From: an uncultured Eubacteriales bacterium
Lineage (GTDB): Bacteria; Bacillota; Clostridia; Oscillospirales; CAG-272
Length of the DNA stretch: 64,000 nucleotides
NCBI GenBank assembly: GCA_934486825.1
Contig: CAKSQF010000002.1
Location: 1 to 64,000 of the forward strand
Direction: 5' to 3'
This document shows, piece after piece, positions 24,642 through 33,273 of this stretch (its first letter is position 1; each line of letters opens with the position of its first letter). The position numbers were made by a program, and so were the translations under genes. The notes under the pieces are model-generated. The model was not told the origin of the DNA. It worked only from the letters and a program-made list of their open reading frames with translations, and did no database searches.

Positions 24642-26465
24642 TTATTTTTTGAGTTTTGCCTGGGCTTTGAGCCTGTTTTGTGTGTTGAGGATTGATTTTC
24701 TCAGCCTGATGTTGTGAGGAGTGACTTCAATAAGCTCGTCCTGCGCAATAAATTCTATTGCCTCTTCAAGCCCCATGATTCTCGGAGGGGTAAGAATGAG
24801 CTTTTCGTCGGCACCTTTTGAACGGATGGCGGTAAGCTGCTTGGTTTTGCAGGGATTTACCGCAATATCGCCGAGCTTCGGGTTCTCTCCGACGATCATG
24901 CCCTCGTATACCGGAGTCTGAACACCGACAAACAGTTGTCCGCGATCCTGTGTGTTGTAAAGACCGTAGGAGGTTGTCTCACCCGCCTCGGAGGCTACAA
25001 GCGACCCCGTAAAGCGGGAGGTGATGTCTCCCTTGTAAGGCTGATAGCCGTCAAATATCGAATTTATAATTCCTTCGCCGCGTGTGTCGGTCATGAATTT
25101 TGAACGGTAGCCGAACAGACAGCGGGCGGGAATGGAGTATTCCATCTTCGTGCGGCTTCCGTGAACCGACATATCAATAAGCTCGCCCTTGCGCGCTCCG
25201 AGCTTTTCCATTACCGAACCGGCATAGAGACTGTCAACATCGATGTAAACGCGTTCCATAGGCTCGCATTTCTTGCCGTCGATCTCCTTGTAGATAACTC
25301 TCGGGGAAGAGACCGCAAGCTCAAAGCCTTCGCGTCTCATTGTTTCTATCAGTATCGACAGGTGCATTTCGCCTCTGCCGCAGACCTTGAACGAATCTGT
25401 CGTGTCGCCGTCGGATACGCGAAGGGATACATCCTTCAGAAGCTCGTCGTAAAGGCGCTTGCGGAGCTGTCTTGAGGTTACGAACTTTCCGTCCTTGCCC
25501 GCAAACGGCGAATCATTGACCTGAAATGTCATTTCAAGCGTCGGCTCCGAAATTTTTACAAAGGAGAGCGGATTGGGGGCGTCGGGTGAGCAGATTGTGT
25601 CGCCGATGGTAATATTCTCGGCACCCGAGAAGCAGACTATGTCTCCGGGGAGACTTGATTCGATCGGTACACGACGCAGTCCGTCAAACGCATAAAGGGA
25701 AACTATGCGCGTCCGACGTGCGGTCTCACCGCTGTGGTAGTTGCAGACTGTAACGTCCTGACCCACCTTGATTATGCCGTTTTCGACTCTTCCGATTCCT
25801 ATTCTGCCGACATAGTCATTGTAGTCGATGGAAGATACCAGCATCTGCAAAGGAGCATTCTCGTCACCCTGAGGCGCCGGCATATAATCGAGGATTGTAT
25901 CGAAAAGCGGACGGAGATCGGTTCCGGGAACACTCGGATCAAGCGTTGCGGTTCCGGCACGTCCGGAGCAGTAAATAATCGGCGAATCAAGCTGTTCGTC
26001 GTTGGCATCCAGATCGATGAGAAGATCGAGAATCTCGTCCGGAACCTCGTCAAGACGCGCATCCGGCTTGTCGATCTTGTTTATGACGATAATAACACGG
26101 TGGTTCAGCTCAAGCGCACGTTGCAGAACAAAACGTGTCTGAGGCATCGGACCCTCGGCGGCATCAACAAGCAGAATGACTCCGTTGACCATTTTCAGTA
26201 TACGTTCGACCTCCCCCCCGAAATCGGCATGCCCGGGAGTATCGACGATGTTTATCTTTACGTCCTTATAATGTATTGCGGTGTTTTTAGCAAGTATTGT
26301 GATTCCACGTTCTCTTTCAAGATCGCCGGAGTCCATTACGCGTTCGGTAGTCGCCTGATTTTCACGGTATACGCCGCCTTGCTTCAGCATTTCATCGACA
26401 AGTGTTGTTTTGCCGTGGTCAACATGGGCAATTATGGCAATGTTTCTGAGATCGTTTCTTACCAA
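24642..26465 (-). CDS. typA: Ribosome-associated GTPase TypA/BipA
   Basis: A 607-residue translational GTPase. G1 is AHVDHGKTT, switch II DTPGHADFGG, G4 NKIDKPDAR; the EF-G-like domains and the BipA C-terminal domain (TNYGLYN-like TSYGLYNTQDRGQLF, NPCKTKQLTAIRS) follow. It aids 50S assembly and growth under stress such as cold. The start is TTG at 26465 with GAGG about nine bases upstream. Length is normal for the family. Confidence 0.94.
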   Translation of the reverse strand: MVRNDLRNIAIIAHVDHGKTTLVDEMLKQGGVYRENQATTERVMDSGDLERERGITILAKNTAIHYKDVKINIVDTPGHADFGGEVERILKMVNGVILLVDAAEGPMPQTRFVLQRALELNHRVIIVINKIDKPDARLDEVPDEILDLLIDLDANDEQLDSPIIYCSGRAGTATLDPSVPGTDLRPLFDTILDYMPAPQGDENAPLQMLVSSIDYNDYVGRIGIGRVENGIIKVGQDVTVCNYHSGETARRTRIVSLYAFDGLRRVPIESSLPGDIVCFSGAENITIGDTICSPDAPNPLSFVKISEPTLEMTFQVNDSPFAGKDGKFVTSRQLRKRLYDELLKDVSLRVSDGDTTDSFKVCGRGEMHLSILIETMRREGFELAVSSPRVIYKEIDGKKCEPMERVYIDVDSLYAGSVMEKLGARKGELIDMSVHGSRTKMEYSIPARCLFGYRSKFMTDTRGEGIINSIFDGYQPYKGDITSRFTGSLVASEAGETTSYGLYNTQDRGQLFVGVQTPVYEGMIVGENPKLGDIAVNPCKTKQLTAIRSKGADEKLILTPPRIMGLEEAIEFIAQDELIEVTPHNIRLRKSILNTQNRLKAQAKLKK

Positions 26466-26647
26466 AACAGTATATCCTCACATTCTTGATTTTTCTTTTT
26501 CTTTTTCTTTGTACCTCATCTTAACCTGTATATTATATCACAAAGAATGTTGAAAGAAAAGATGTTTTCGAAAAATAAAGAAAAATTTTTTACACAAAAT
26601 TTTCAAATATAATGGCAGATATATGTTATAATACGCACAGAAAGTCT

Positions 26648-26701
26648 TTCCGATGAAAGCCTTTCGCGGGCAAAGCCCGCCGTGTGCCGATCACGGCACA
26701 C
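26648..26701 (+). other. Run of three perfect hairpins in a gene-free leader
   Basis: The 26466-26791 gap has no gene. It holds a TATAAT at 26627-26632 and then three adjacent perfect hairpins: CTTTC-CGAT-GAAAG (26648-26661), GCGGGC-AAA-GCCCGC (26666-26680) and GTGTGCCG-ATCA-CGGCACAC (26682-26701), followed by a GC-rich stretch to 26720. This local GC-rich block in AT-rich DNA could be a structured leader RNA or a small palindromic repeat element. Confidence 0.5.
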
Positions 26702-26791
26702 CTGCTCCTTGCGGTGCGGCGTGAAAATGTTCATAGATAAATTTGTGTAATGATCGCGGCATAAGCTGCGGTATAACCGGAGGTGTGCAGC

Positions 26792-27118
26792 TTGTCACTG
26801 TTTAAAAGAAAGCCCAAAGAGGGCAGTCTTTCGTTCCGCATAGCAATGGCTGAAAAGATCGCCGGAAAGCATATAAAATATGTGACCGAGAGAGATGACG
26901 GCGGCGCGGAAAGCGTGATCGGCAAGGAAGGCTCGCTCTGTCTGCGTGACGGGGAGTTTATCGTATACGCTTCAATGGATATATTGTTCCGTTGTCCTGT
27001 CGAAAAACTTATCGCATCCGAGCTTATGAGTCTCGACGGCGTGATACTGACAGGACCGGACGCCGAGCATGACGGAAGAGAACGCACGGTTATCGCCTAT
27101 TATCTTTACTATCGCTGA
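26792..27118 (+). CDS. Small conserved-looking protein of unknown function
   Basis: A 108-residue soluble protein with a basic N-terminus (MSLFKRKPKEGSLSFRIAMAEKI) and no recognised domain. The start is TTG 26792, chosen because GGAGG lies eight bases upstream; an in-frame GTG at 26783 overlaps that SD. The stop abuts the convergent DUF421 gene with no gap. A structured 26648-26701 leader lies just upstream. Coding is supported by the SD and by codon use like the neighbours, but no function can be offered. Confidence 0.6.
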   Translation: MSLFKRKPKEGSLSFRIAMAEKIAGKHIKYVTERDDGGAESVIGKEGSLCLRDGEFIVYASMDILFRCPVEKLIASELMSLDGVILTGPDAEHDGRERTVIAYYLYYR

Positions 27119-27796
27119 TTACATGTCGTACGGATATGCGTAAAAGCTGTCGTCGCAGTCGCCGAAGGCGATGAAGACTTCACAGCATTTCAGCCCTGCG
27201 TCCGACAGCTTGGCACCGAGCCAGTTTGCATCTCTTCCGATGCTCCGAAGCCCTGCATTGTTTGTCTGACCGTCAAGGATTACCGGAACCGACGAAGGAG
27301 GATCGGAAGGGTGTGAACCGAGATCCCCGAGCTCGGTCGGGCGGTTTTTTTCGATAAATTCGACGGAGAGCTTGCCGTTCGGCTCAAGCATGACCCGCCT
27401 GATCTTTTTCATGTCAAAAAGCCCCTGATTGCGCAGAAGTTCAAGAAATTCACTTGTTGAAAAGCTGCCTTTTTTGAAATTTTTTCGGTTGAATCTTCCG
27501 TTGTCGTAAAGAATAAGCGATTTCCCGACAAGGAAATGCCGCCAGGACGGAATTTTACATTCGGTAATGTGAACCGCATAGACGACAAGCCCGTATATTA
27601 TCATCGCGGTGAGCGGGTATATCGGATTCCCGTCGGGATTCACCGCAAGCTCGGCTGCGATCGAGCCGATAGTGATACCGTTGATGTAATCAAAGAGACT
27701 CATGTTTGATACCTGTCTTGCGCCGATGAGCTTTGTCAGCACAAAAAGGACAATGATTGAAAGAATACTTCTCCAGATAGTGTTTATTATCTGCAT
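27119..27796 (-). CDS. DUF421 (YetF-like) membrane protein
   Basis: A 225-residue protein with three N-terminal membrane helices and two copies of the DUF421 soluble fold. Hallmarks: RSILSIIVLFVLTKLIGARQ, MSLFDYINGITIGSIAAE, and RRVMLEPNGKLSV. YetF-type proteins are common in Firmicutes and spore formers; their function is not established. ATG 27796 has GGGAGG upstream. It is divergent from ireB. Confidence 0.88.
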   Translation of the reverse strand: MQIINTIWRSILSIIVLFVLTKLIGARQVSNMSLFDYINGITIGSIAAELAVNPDGNPIYPLTAMIIYGLVVYAVHITECKIPSWRHFLVGKSLILYDNGRFNRKNFKKGSFSTSEFLELLRNQGLFDMKKIRRVMLEPNGKLSVEFIEKNRPTELGDLGSHPSDPPSSVPVILDGQTNNAGLRSIGRDANWLGAKLSDAGLKCCEVFIAFGDCDDSFYAYPYDM

Positions 27797-27863
27797 GGCT
27801 TATAACCTCCCGTAAATGATCTTCTTTTACGAAAGTGTTTGCATAAATAAAAAAAATATGAAT

Positions 27864-27899
27864 TTTGCACTTGAAAAATGTGCAAAGATATATTATAAT
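27864..27899 (+). promoter_or_regulatory. ireB promoter with overlapping inverted repeat
   Basis: TTGAAA (27871-27876), 17-bp spacer, TATAAT (27894-27899). A perfect 7-bp repeat, TTTGCAC (27864-27870) and GTGCAAA (27880-27886), encloses the -35 hexamer with a 9-bp gap, a plausible operator. Confidence 0.65.
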
Positions 27900-27961
27900 A
27901 ATAGTTGAATAGAGAAAATCCGCGGCAAATTGCCCTCGGATGACGGGAAAGGGGAAAAAAT

Positions 27962-28231
27962 ATGCCAAACGACCGAAAAGCAGAACAAAGGACGATAGTC
28001 ATACCGTCGATGGATGACAGACAGGCACAGGTGCATGCGATTCTGACAGAGGTCTATACCGCATTGCGCGCAAAGGGATATAATCCCGTGAATCAGATTG
28101 TCGGGTATATCCTTTCCGGTGACCCGACTTATATTACAAATTATCAGTCGGCACGCAGTCTTATCTGCAAGATAGAGCGAGACGAGCTTCTTACGGTTCT
28201 GCTGTCCGATTACCTTGAAAAGGAAAGATAA
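27962..28231 (+). CDS. ireB: IreB-family regulatory phosphoprotein (UPF0297)
   Basis: An 89-residue protein matching IreB (DUF965/UPF0297): KGYNPVNQIVGYILSGDPTYIT and RSLICKIERDELL are the family signature. In Enterococcus, IreB is a small dimer phosphorylated by the PASTA kinase IreK and lowers cephalosporin resistance. In many Firmicutes it sits with ruvX and alaS; here its partners are ribF and a PBP5-like gene, with ribF starting one base after its stop. Confidence 0.93.
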   Translation: MPNDRKAEQRTIVIPSMDDRQAQVHAILTEVYTALRAKGYNPVNQIVGYILSGDPTYITNYQSARSLICKIERDELLTVLLSDYLEKER

Positions 28232-28232
28232 A

Positions 28233-29186
28233 ATGTATTTTGACATAGATGATATGTCTGTTGAATCCGGAATGAGTGCAACGCCGCTATGCGTCGTTGC
28301 ACTCGGTAATTTTGACGGGGTTCATATTGCGCACAGGAGACTGCTTGAGGAAACCGAAGACCTTGCCGAAAAGCTCTCGTCAAAGCTCGGCAAAGAAGTC
28401 GTTTCCGCAGTCTTTACCTTCAGGGGACTCAAGCCCGCCGTCGGATGTATAACCGATTTTGAGCGGAAGCTGTCGCTTATTGAAGCTTGCGGGATCGACA
28501 GATGCTATTTTGCCGATTTTGAAAAGGTCAGGGATATGACCCCTGCGGAATTTGTGAGCGATGTTCTGCTGTCGCGGCTTCATGCTGTCGGAGCGGTCTG
28601 CGGATTCAATTTCAGATTCGGAAGAAATGCCGCGGGAGATGCTTCTGTGCTCCGTGACGAATTGCTTCGTCACGGAATATCCGAGCTGGCGGTTCTGCCT
28701 CCCGTGATTTATAACGGCATAAAGGTGTCGTCAACAGCGGTAAGAAAAGCGGTTGCGGACGGAAATACCGAGCTTGCGACCGCACTTCTCGGAAGACCTT
28801 ATGCTATATGCGGAAATATCGTGCACGGCAGAGCGGTCGGACGTACAATGTCCTGCCCGACACTTAATCTTATGCTTGACAGAGAAAACGTCGCACCGAG
28901 GTTCGGAGTGTATTTTGCCCGTTGTCTATGGGGCGGAAAAATGCTTCCGTCGATAGTAAATGTCGGAGTCAGACCTACGTTTGATGGCGAATACGGGGAA
29001 AGTCTGCCGCTTTGCGAGATACATCTGCTCGGAAATGTTGATGCGTTTCCGGAGGTCGGCGATAAGGTTTCGGTGCTTTTTGATAAGTTCTGCCGCCCGG
29101 AAATCAGATTTTCATCTGTGGATATGCTTTATCGCAGGATTGCGGACGATATTGAGTCTGCCGAAAATTTTTATCGGAACAGGTAA
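28233..29186 (+). CDS. ribF: Bifunctional riboflavin kinase/FAD synthetase
   Basis: A 317-residue enzyme making FMN then FAD. The N-terminal nucleotidyltransferase half has GNFDGVHIAHRRLL and the GFNFRFG plus SSTAVRKAV motifs; the C-terminal flavokinase half has GRPYAICGNIVHG, GRTMSCPTLNL and GVYFA. ATG 28233 is preferred, with AAGGAAAG upstream; a TTG at 28215 would overlap ireB. It is the second gene of the ireB operon. No FMN riboswitch is visible. Confidence 0.93.
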   Translation: MYFDIDDMSVESGMSATPLCVVALGNFDGVHIAHRRLLEETEDLAEKLSSKLGKEVVSAVFTFRGLKPAVGCITDFERKLSLIEACGIDRCYFADFEKVRDMTPAEFVSDVLLSRLHAVGAVCGFNFRFGRNAAGDASVLRDELLRHGISELAVLPPVIYNGIKVSSTAVRKAVADGNTELATALLGRPYAICGNIVHGRAVGRTMSCPTLNLMLDRENVAPRFGVYFARCLWGGKMLPSIVNVGVRPTFDGEYGESLPLCEIHLLGNVDAFPEVGDKVSVLFDKFCRPEIRFSSVDMLYRRIADDIESAENFYRNR

Positions 29187-29199
29187 AGGATGTGCGGCT

Positions 29200-30555
29200 G
29201 TGAAAAAAAACATGTGTCTTGATAAACCGAAAAGGAATTGCGTTGCGGTTTCGACGTGCGTTTTGCTGACGGTGTGTGCTCTTCTGTCTCTGCTTGCTCC
29301 TTTTTCGTATGCCGCTCCTTCGACCGAGCCGGAGGAGACCGAGCAGATGCTTGACCCGGTTACCGACGGCGCCGATATTGTGCTTCTTTACTGTCCCGAA
29401 TCGGAGATGTTTCTGTTCGATAAAAACGGGGACAAGAGTGTTCACCCTTATGCGGTCGCAAAGCTCGTTGCTCTGCTTGCAGCCGATTCGCTTGTCTCCG
29501 ACTGGAACGACACATTCACGGTCGAAAAGAGTATGCTTTCGCAGTTCTCCAATTCATACGGACTTAAAGAAGGCGACATTGTAAGTTATTTTGACCTCGC
29601 CGTGCTGACTCTTTTCAGAGGGCTTGACGATGCGACAACCGTGCTTGCGAGAAAGCTTGCCGGAAGTGACAGCCTGTTTGTCGAAAAAATGAATGAGACG
29701 GCGGAAAAGCTCGGCGCACAGTCAACGAAATTTCTGAATCCGACCGGAAGAGGAGATAAGGGAACAACAAATGCGCGTGACTGCGCGCTGATAGCTGCCG
29801 AATTCTGTAAACGTGAACGGCTTACCGCAATCTCGGGCGAGGGAATGATATCATGCGCGTCTCTCGGAAACAAAAAGATATATAACAGGAATTTCTATCT
29901 GAGCAGCTATTATAATGCCACCGGTAAGAGCTATATAAGGAGTAATGTGACAGGTCTTGTCGCCGGCAGTGTCCTTGATCCCGAAATGCTGCTTGCCTCA
30001 GCGGAAACAGGCGGATATACCTATATATCGGTCGTTATGAAGGCAAAGAAAGCAGAGACCTTCTCGTATACCTATGAGATAACCAATAAGCTCCTGAAGG
30101 ATCACGCAGGGACTTTTTCATACGTCAATGTCCTCACCGAGAATGATCCGGTGTGCGAAATACCGGTGAGAATGGGAGACGGACACGACAGCGTGATACT
30201 CTCGCCGGACAGGAACTTCGGCTTCTATGTGATGAAAAATTCGGATATAAAATCCGAATTTTCGTATGAGTACACGCTCTCTTCCGATTATCTGGAGGCT
30301 CCGATAAATATGGGAACCGCAGTCGGTCAGCTTGTGCTTTACAGAAACGGAGAAGAAGTCGGCAGAGCGGATCTCGTTACAAGAGCCAACATTGCAAAGA
30401 GTATGAGCGATTATTATGTTGAAGAAGCCAAAAAGGTACTTACCGACCGTTTTGTGCTGCGCGTCATGGTTGCGGTTGCGGTCGTTGCCGTTGCATATGT
30501 GCTGATTGTGGCAATAATCAAGGGACAAAAGAAGAAAAAACGCAGGGAAGAATGA
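29200..30555 (+). CDS. PBP5-like S11 peptidase homologue, catalytic motifs lost
   Basis: A 451-residue protein with a signal peptide (about residues 13-39), an S11 (DacF/PBP5-type D-alanyl-D-alanine carboxypeptidase) domain, a beta-rich C-terminal domain, and a C-terminal membrane anchor (about 424-444) with a KKKKRREE tail. The fold is clear (LGAQSTKFLNPTGRGD, YTTARDCALIAAEF-like NARDCALIAAEF), but all three active-site motifs are altered: SxxK is AVAK (85-88), SGN is GLD (141-143) and KTG is VTG. It is probably an inactive, membrane-anchored pseudo-carboxypeptidase. Start GTG 29200 has AAAGGATG upstream and lies 14 bp past ribF. Confidence 0.8.
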   Translation: MKKNMCLDKPKRNCVAVSTCVLLTVCALLSLLAPFSYAAPSTEPEETEQMLDPVTDGADIVLLYCPESEMFLFDKNGDKSVHPYAVAKLVALLAADSLVSDWNDTFTVEKSMLSQFSNSYGLKEGDIVSYFDLAVLTLFRGLDDATTVLARKLAGSDSLFVEKMNETAEKLGAQSTKFLNPTGRGDKGTTNARDCALIAAEFCKRERLTAISGEGMISCASLGNKKIYNRNFYLSSYYNATGKSYIRSNVTGLVAGSVLDPEMLLASAETGGYTYISVVMKAKKAETFSYTYEITNKLLKDHAGTFSYVNVLTENDPVCEIPVRMGDGHDSVILSPDRNFGFYVMKNSDIKSEFSYEYTLSSDYLEAPINMGTAVGQLVLYRNGEEVGRADLVTRANIAKSMSDYYVEEAKKVLTDRFVLRVMVAVAVVAVAYVLIVAIIKGQKKKKRREE

Positions 30556-30594
30556 TTCTGCCTGTCATAAAAAAGATAATACCGTATAAAATTT

Positions 30595-30623
30595 AAGGAG
30601 CGATTTCGCTCCTTGATTTTTTT
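30595..30623 (+). terminator. Terminator just upstream of mntP
   Basis: AAGGAGCG-ATTT-CGCTCCTT (30595-30614) then GATTTTTTT. It ends the ireB operon and lies only 14 bp before the mntP start, so it may also attenuate mntP if a promoter lies upstream (a weak CTGTCA-17-TATAAA candidate is at 30562-30590). Confidence 0.8.
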
Positions 30624-30636
30624 CGGAGATCTGATA

Positions 30637-31215
30637 ATGGGAATGTATTTTACACTTTTTTCGGTTGCACTCGGACTTGCGGCAGATGCGTTTGCCGTTT
30701 CGCTCTGTATAGGACTTGAGATCGGAAGGGTAAAAATAAAGGATATGATCGTTACCGGACTGTGGTTCGGAGGCTTTCAGGCACTTATGCCGACGGTCGG
30801 GTATCTGCTCGGGAATTATATGTTCAGCCTGATAAATGCGGTCGATCACTGGATCGCTTTTGCGCTGCTTTCACTGATCGGAATAAATATGATACGTGAA
30901 GGCAGACCGGCAAGGTCTGCCGTATGCGTGGATAAGGGAGCCGGATGTCCCGGCTTTTGCAGAATGTTTGTTATGGCAGTCGCCACTTCGGTCGATGCTC
31001 TCGCGGTAGGGATAACTCTACCGACCGCTGTCGGCAGCGGACTTTTGCTGTCGGTTTCGGTTATAGGATTTACCGCCTTTCTGCTGTCCGCAGCAGGGGT
31101 GCGCCTCGGGGCAAAGCTCGGTGTTTCACTGCGGACAGGGGCACAGACTGCCGGCGGCGTGATCCTTATCGCCATAGCCGTAAAAATCCTTGTCGGACAT
31201 CTTATGAACGGATGA
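30637..31215 (+). CDS. mntP: Manganese efflux pump MntP
   Basis: A 192-residue six-helix membrane protein of the MntP (YebN) family, made of two related halves: ALGLAADAFAVSLCIGL in the first and MAVATSVDALAVGITLP in the second, with the conserved acidic Mn-binding residues. It exports excess Mn2+. ATG 30637 is chosen because GGAG lies eight bases upstream. A yybP-ykoY Mn riboswitch, frequent upstream of mntP, is not seen; a terminator hairpin occupies that place. Confidence 0.9.
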   Translation: MGMYFTLFSVALGLAADAFAVSLCIGLEIGRVKIKDMIVTGLWFGGFQALMPTVGYLLGNYMFSLINAVDHWIAFALLSLIGINMIREGRPARSAVCVDKGAGCPGFCRMFVMAVATSVDALAVGITLPTAVGSGLLLSVSVIGFTAFLLSAAGVRLGAKLGVSLRTGAQTAGGVILIAIAVKILVGHLMNG

Positions 31216-31246
31216 TGCATAACTGCGTTAAGGAAAAAAATACCTG

Positions 31247-31303
31247 TTGATTTTTTTCGGGATAAATAGTAAAATTTACAGACAACAATCGATCGGTCGA
31301 TTG
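31247..31303 (+). promoter_or_regulatory. Promoter and palindrome of the surface-protein gene
   Basis: TTGATT (31247-31252), 17-bp spacer, TAAAAT (31270-31275). Just downstream is a perfect repeat CAATCGA-TCGG-TCGATTG (31286-31303), which could be an operator or a 5' hairpin, followed by AGGAGG and the ATG at 31321. Confidence 0.6.
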
Positions 31304-31320
31304 AAAACAGGAGGTAAAAA

Positions 31321-33216
31321 ATGAACAAAAAGATTTTGACTGTCATCTTGGCGGTCGTGATCTGTATCGGTCTTTTCGCATTTTCGGTATCGGCAAACGA
31401 AAATGTACCCGAAGGGATATGGACAGACTACGCGGCAAAAGACTTCGGAGGCGGAAGCGGAACAAAGGACGATCCGTACCTGCTTGCTACTGCGGAGCAG
31501 ATAGCAAAGCTTGCGGCGGATATCAATTCCGGCGTATATGATCGTGATCATTCGAATGAGTACTTCAAGCTCACCGATAATATCGATCTTTCGGCACATC
31601 GCTGGATACCGATAGGAAGCGGAACGGCTACAACGTCCATGCATGCGTTCAGAGGATATTTTGACGGCGACGGACATACTGTCTCCGGAATGTAAGTTGA
31701 CGAAAGCGATAATAAGTTCTCTGCCGGATTTTTCGGAAATGTTTCGGGCAGGGTGATAAAGAATCTTACGATAAAAGACGCATACGTTAAAAGTGCCGAT
31801 ACCGAGGCGGGTTATGACGGTGCGGGCATACTTATCGGCAATGCAGCCCAAGGATACGGAATTGAAATTTCAGTTGAAAACTGCCATGTGTCGGGTAAAG
31901 TTGAAGGAAATATTTCCTGCGGCGGACTTGTCGGTAAAAACAGCTACGGCGTTTATAAAAACTGTTCCTCGGATGTCGAAATAAACAGTGATTATTTTGC
32001 GGGCGGCTTTGTCGGAAATGATTTTATAGGAGATCACGACTCTTGTACTTCTTCCGGTACAGTCAACGGATATTACTGCGTCGGCGGTTATGCCGGACAG
32101 TTTTTCTGTGAGTCAAAGGCGAATAAATGCCTGTCGGATGCCGAAGTTAACGGCAGAGACTGGCATGTCGGCGGATTCGCCGGATATGTCGGTTACAGTG
32201 AAGACGATTTTGGTCCCTGTGAGATAACAAACTGTGTTGCACTCGGCGATGTCAATAATACGCTCAGAAAAGGAGTTCTCTCCAAAACAGGCGGTTTTGC
32301 GGGAACAAACGCGGAATGCATAATAAAGAACTCCCATGCTGCGGGCAAGATCACGGTTCAGGATCCGGATAATAATCCCGCAGGCGGTTTTGTCGGATAC
32401 GATACAAACGGAAATGTAAGCGACTGCTCGTTTGACTCGGAAAAGAACGCAGGCATCGGAGCCATAGGTGATTCGAATGTTGAGGGCGATAACAAGATCG
32501 CAGCGGCAGATACGCGCACGGTTCTCGCAAATATATGCGTTGACTATTACGGCGGACATCAGCCCGATGAAAAGCTTACCGTCGACAGAGAGGCAACCTG
32601 CACCGAGCCGGGAGAAACGTCCCACCACTGCAAGCGCTGCGACGCGCCGGGAGAAGAGAAGACTGCAATTGACCCCGACGGTCATGAACTTGAAAAGGTT
32701 GAAGAAAAGCCCGCGACCTGTACCGAGCCCGGGTATAATGAGTACTGGAAGTGCAAGAAGTGTGAAAAGCTGTTCTCGGATGAGAATGCGGAGCATATGA
32801 TCGAAACTCCCGAGGCAATAGACGTAAAGGGACATAAAATAGTTCCGGTGGGCGAGGTTCCCGCGACCTGTACCGAAAACGGTAAAAAGGCACACTATAA
32901 GTGTACCGAATGTAACGCGATCTTCGCCGACGAAAACGGACAGAATGAGATCGAAGACGAGAACCTCCTTCTGACGGATAAGAAAGCTCACGATTACAAG
33001 TGGATTATTGACGCAGAGCCGACTACCGAAAAAGAAGGCTCAAAGCACGAGGAATGTTCCGTCTGCCACGATAAGAAGGCATCGGTTTCGATTCCCAAGA
33101 TAACCGAACCGCCGAAAACAGGCGTCAGCACGGTCATGGTGATAACCGCAGTCTTTGCCGTTGTCTCCCTTGCGGCAGCATATATATGCCTGAACAAAAA
33201 GAGAGCACGCGGATAA
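31321..33216 (+). pseudogene. Cell-wall surface protein interrupted by one in-frame TAA
   Basis: One continuous 632-codon frame broken only by TAA at 31693-31695 (codon 125). The first part (31321-31695) has a signal peptide and a domain ending DGDGHTVSGM; downstream the frame resumes without shift (first later start near 31753) with GLUG-like repeats (GGLVGKNSYG, GGFVGNDF, GGFAGYVG), three or four Cys-paired ATCTEPG/C-x-x-C modules, and a C-terminal PPKTG, hydrophobic helix and basic tail resembling a sortase signal. Relatives have Tyr at the TAA position (GHTVSGMYV), so a TAT/TAC to TAA change is likely. True pseudogene, phase-like variant, readthrough or sequencing error remain possible. 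Confidence 0.75.
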
Positions 33217-33238
33217 TACATCCATTGATTTTACATAA

Positions 33239-33270
33239 AAAAGCCGAACCCCGACCGGGGTTCGGCTTTT
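33239..33270. terminator. Bidirectional terminator before argH
   Basis: A perfect 14-bp stem AAAAGCCGAACCCC / GGGGTTCGGCTTTT with a four-base loop, with T-runs on both strands, between the surface-protein gene and convergent argH. Confidence 0.9.
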
Positions 33271-33273
33271 TCG

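Noticed and set aside
30556..30636. yybP-ykoY manganese riboswitch before mntP
   Set aside because: The space is occupied by a simple terminator and is too short for the riboswitch.
32113..32991. Minus-strand frame opposite the surface-protein gene
   Set aside because: It reads antisense through the Cys-module repeats and has no start context.
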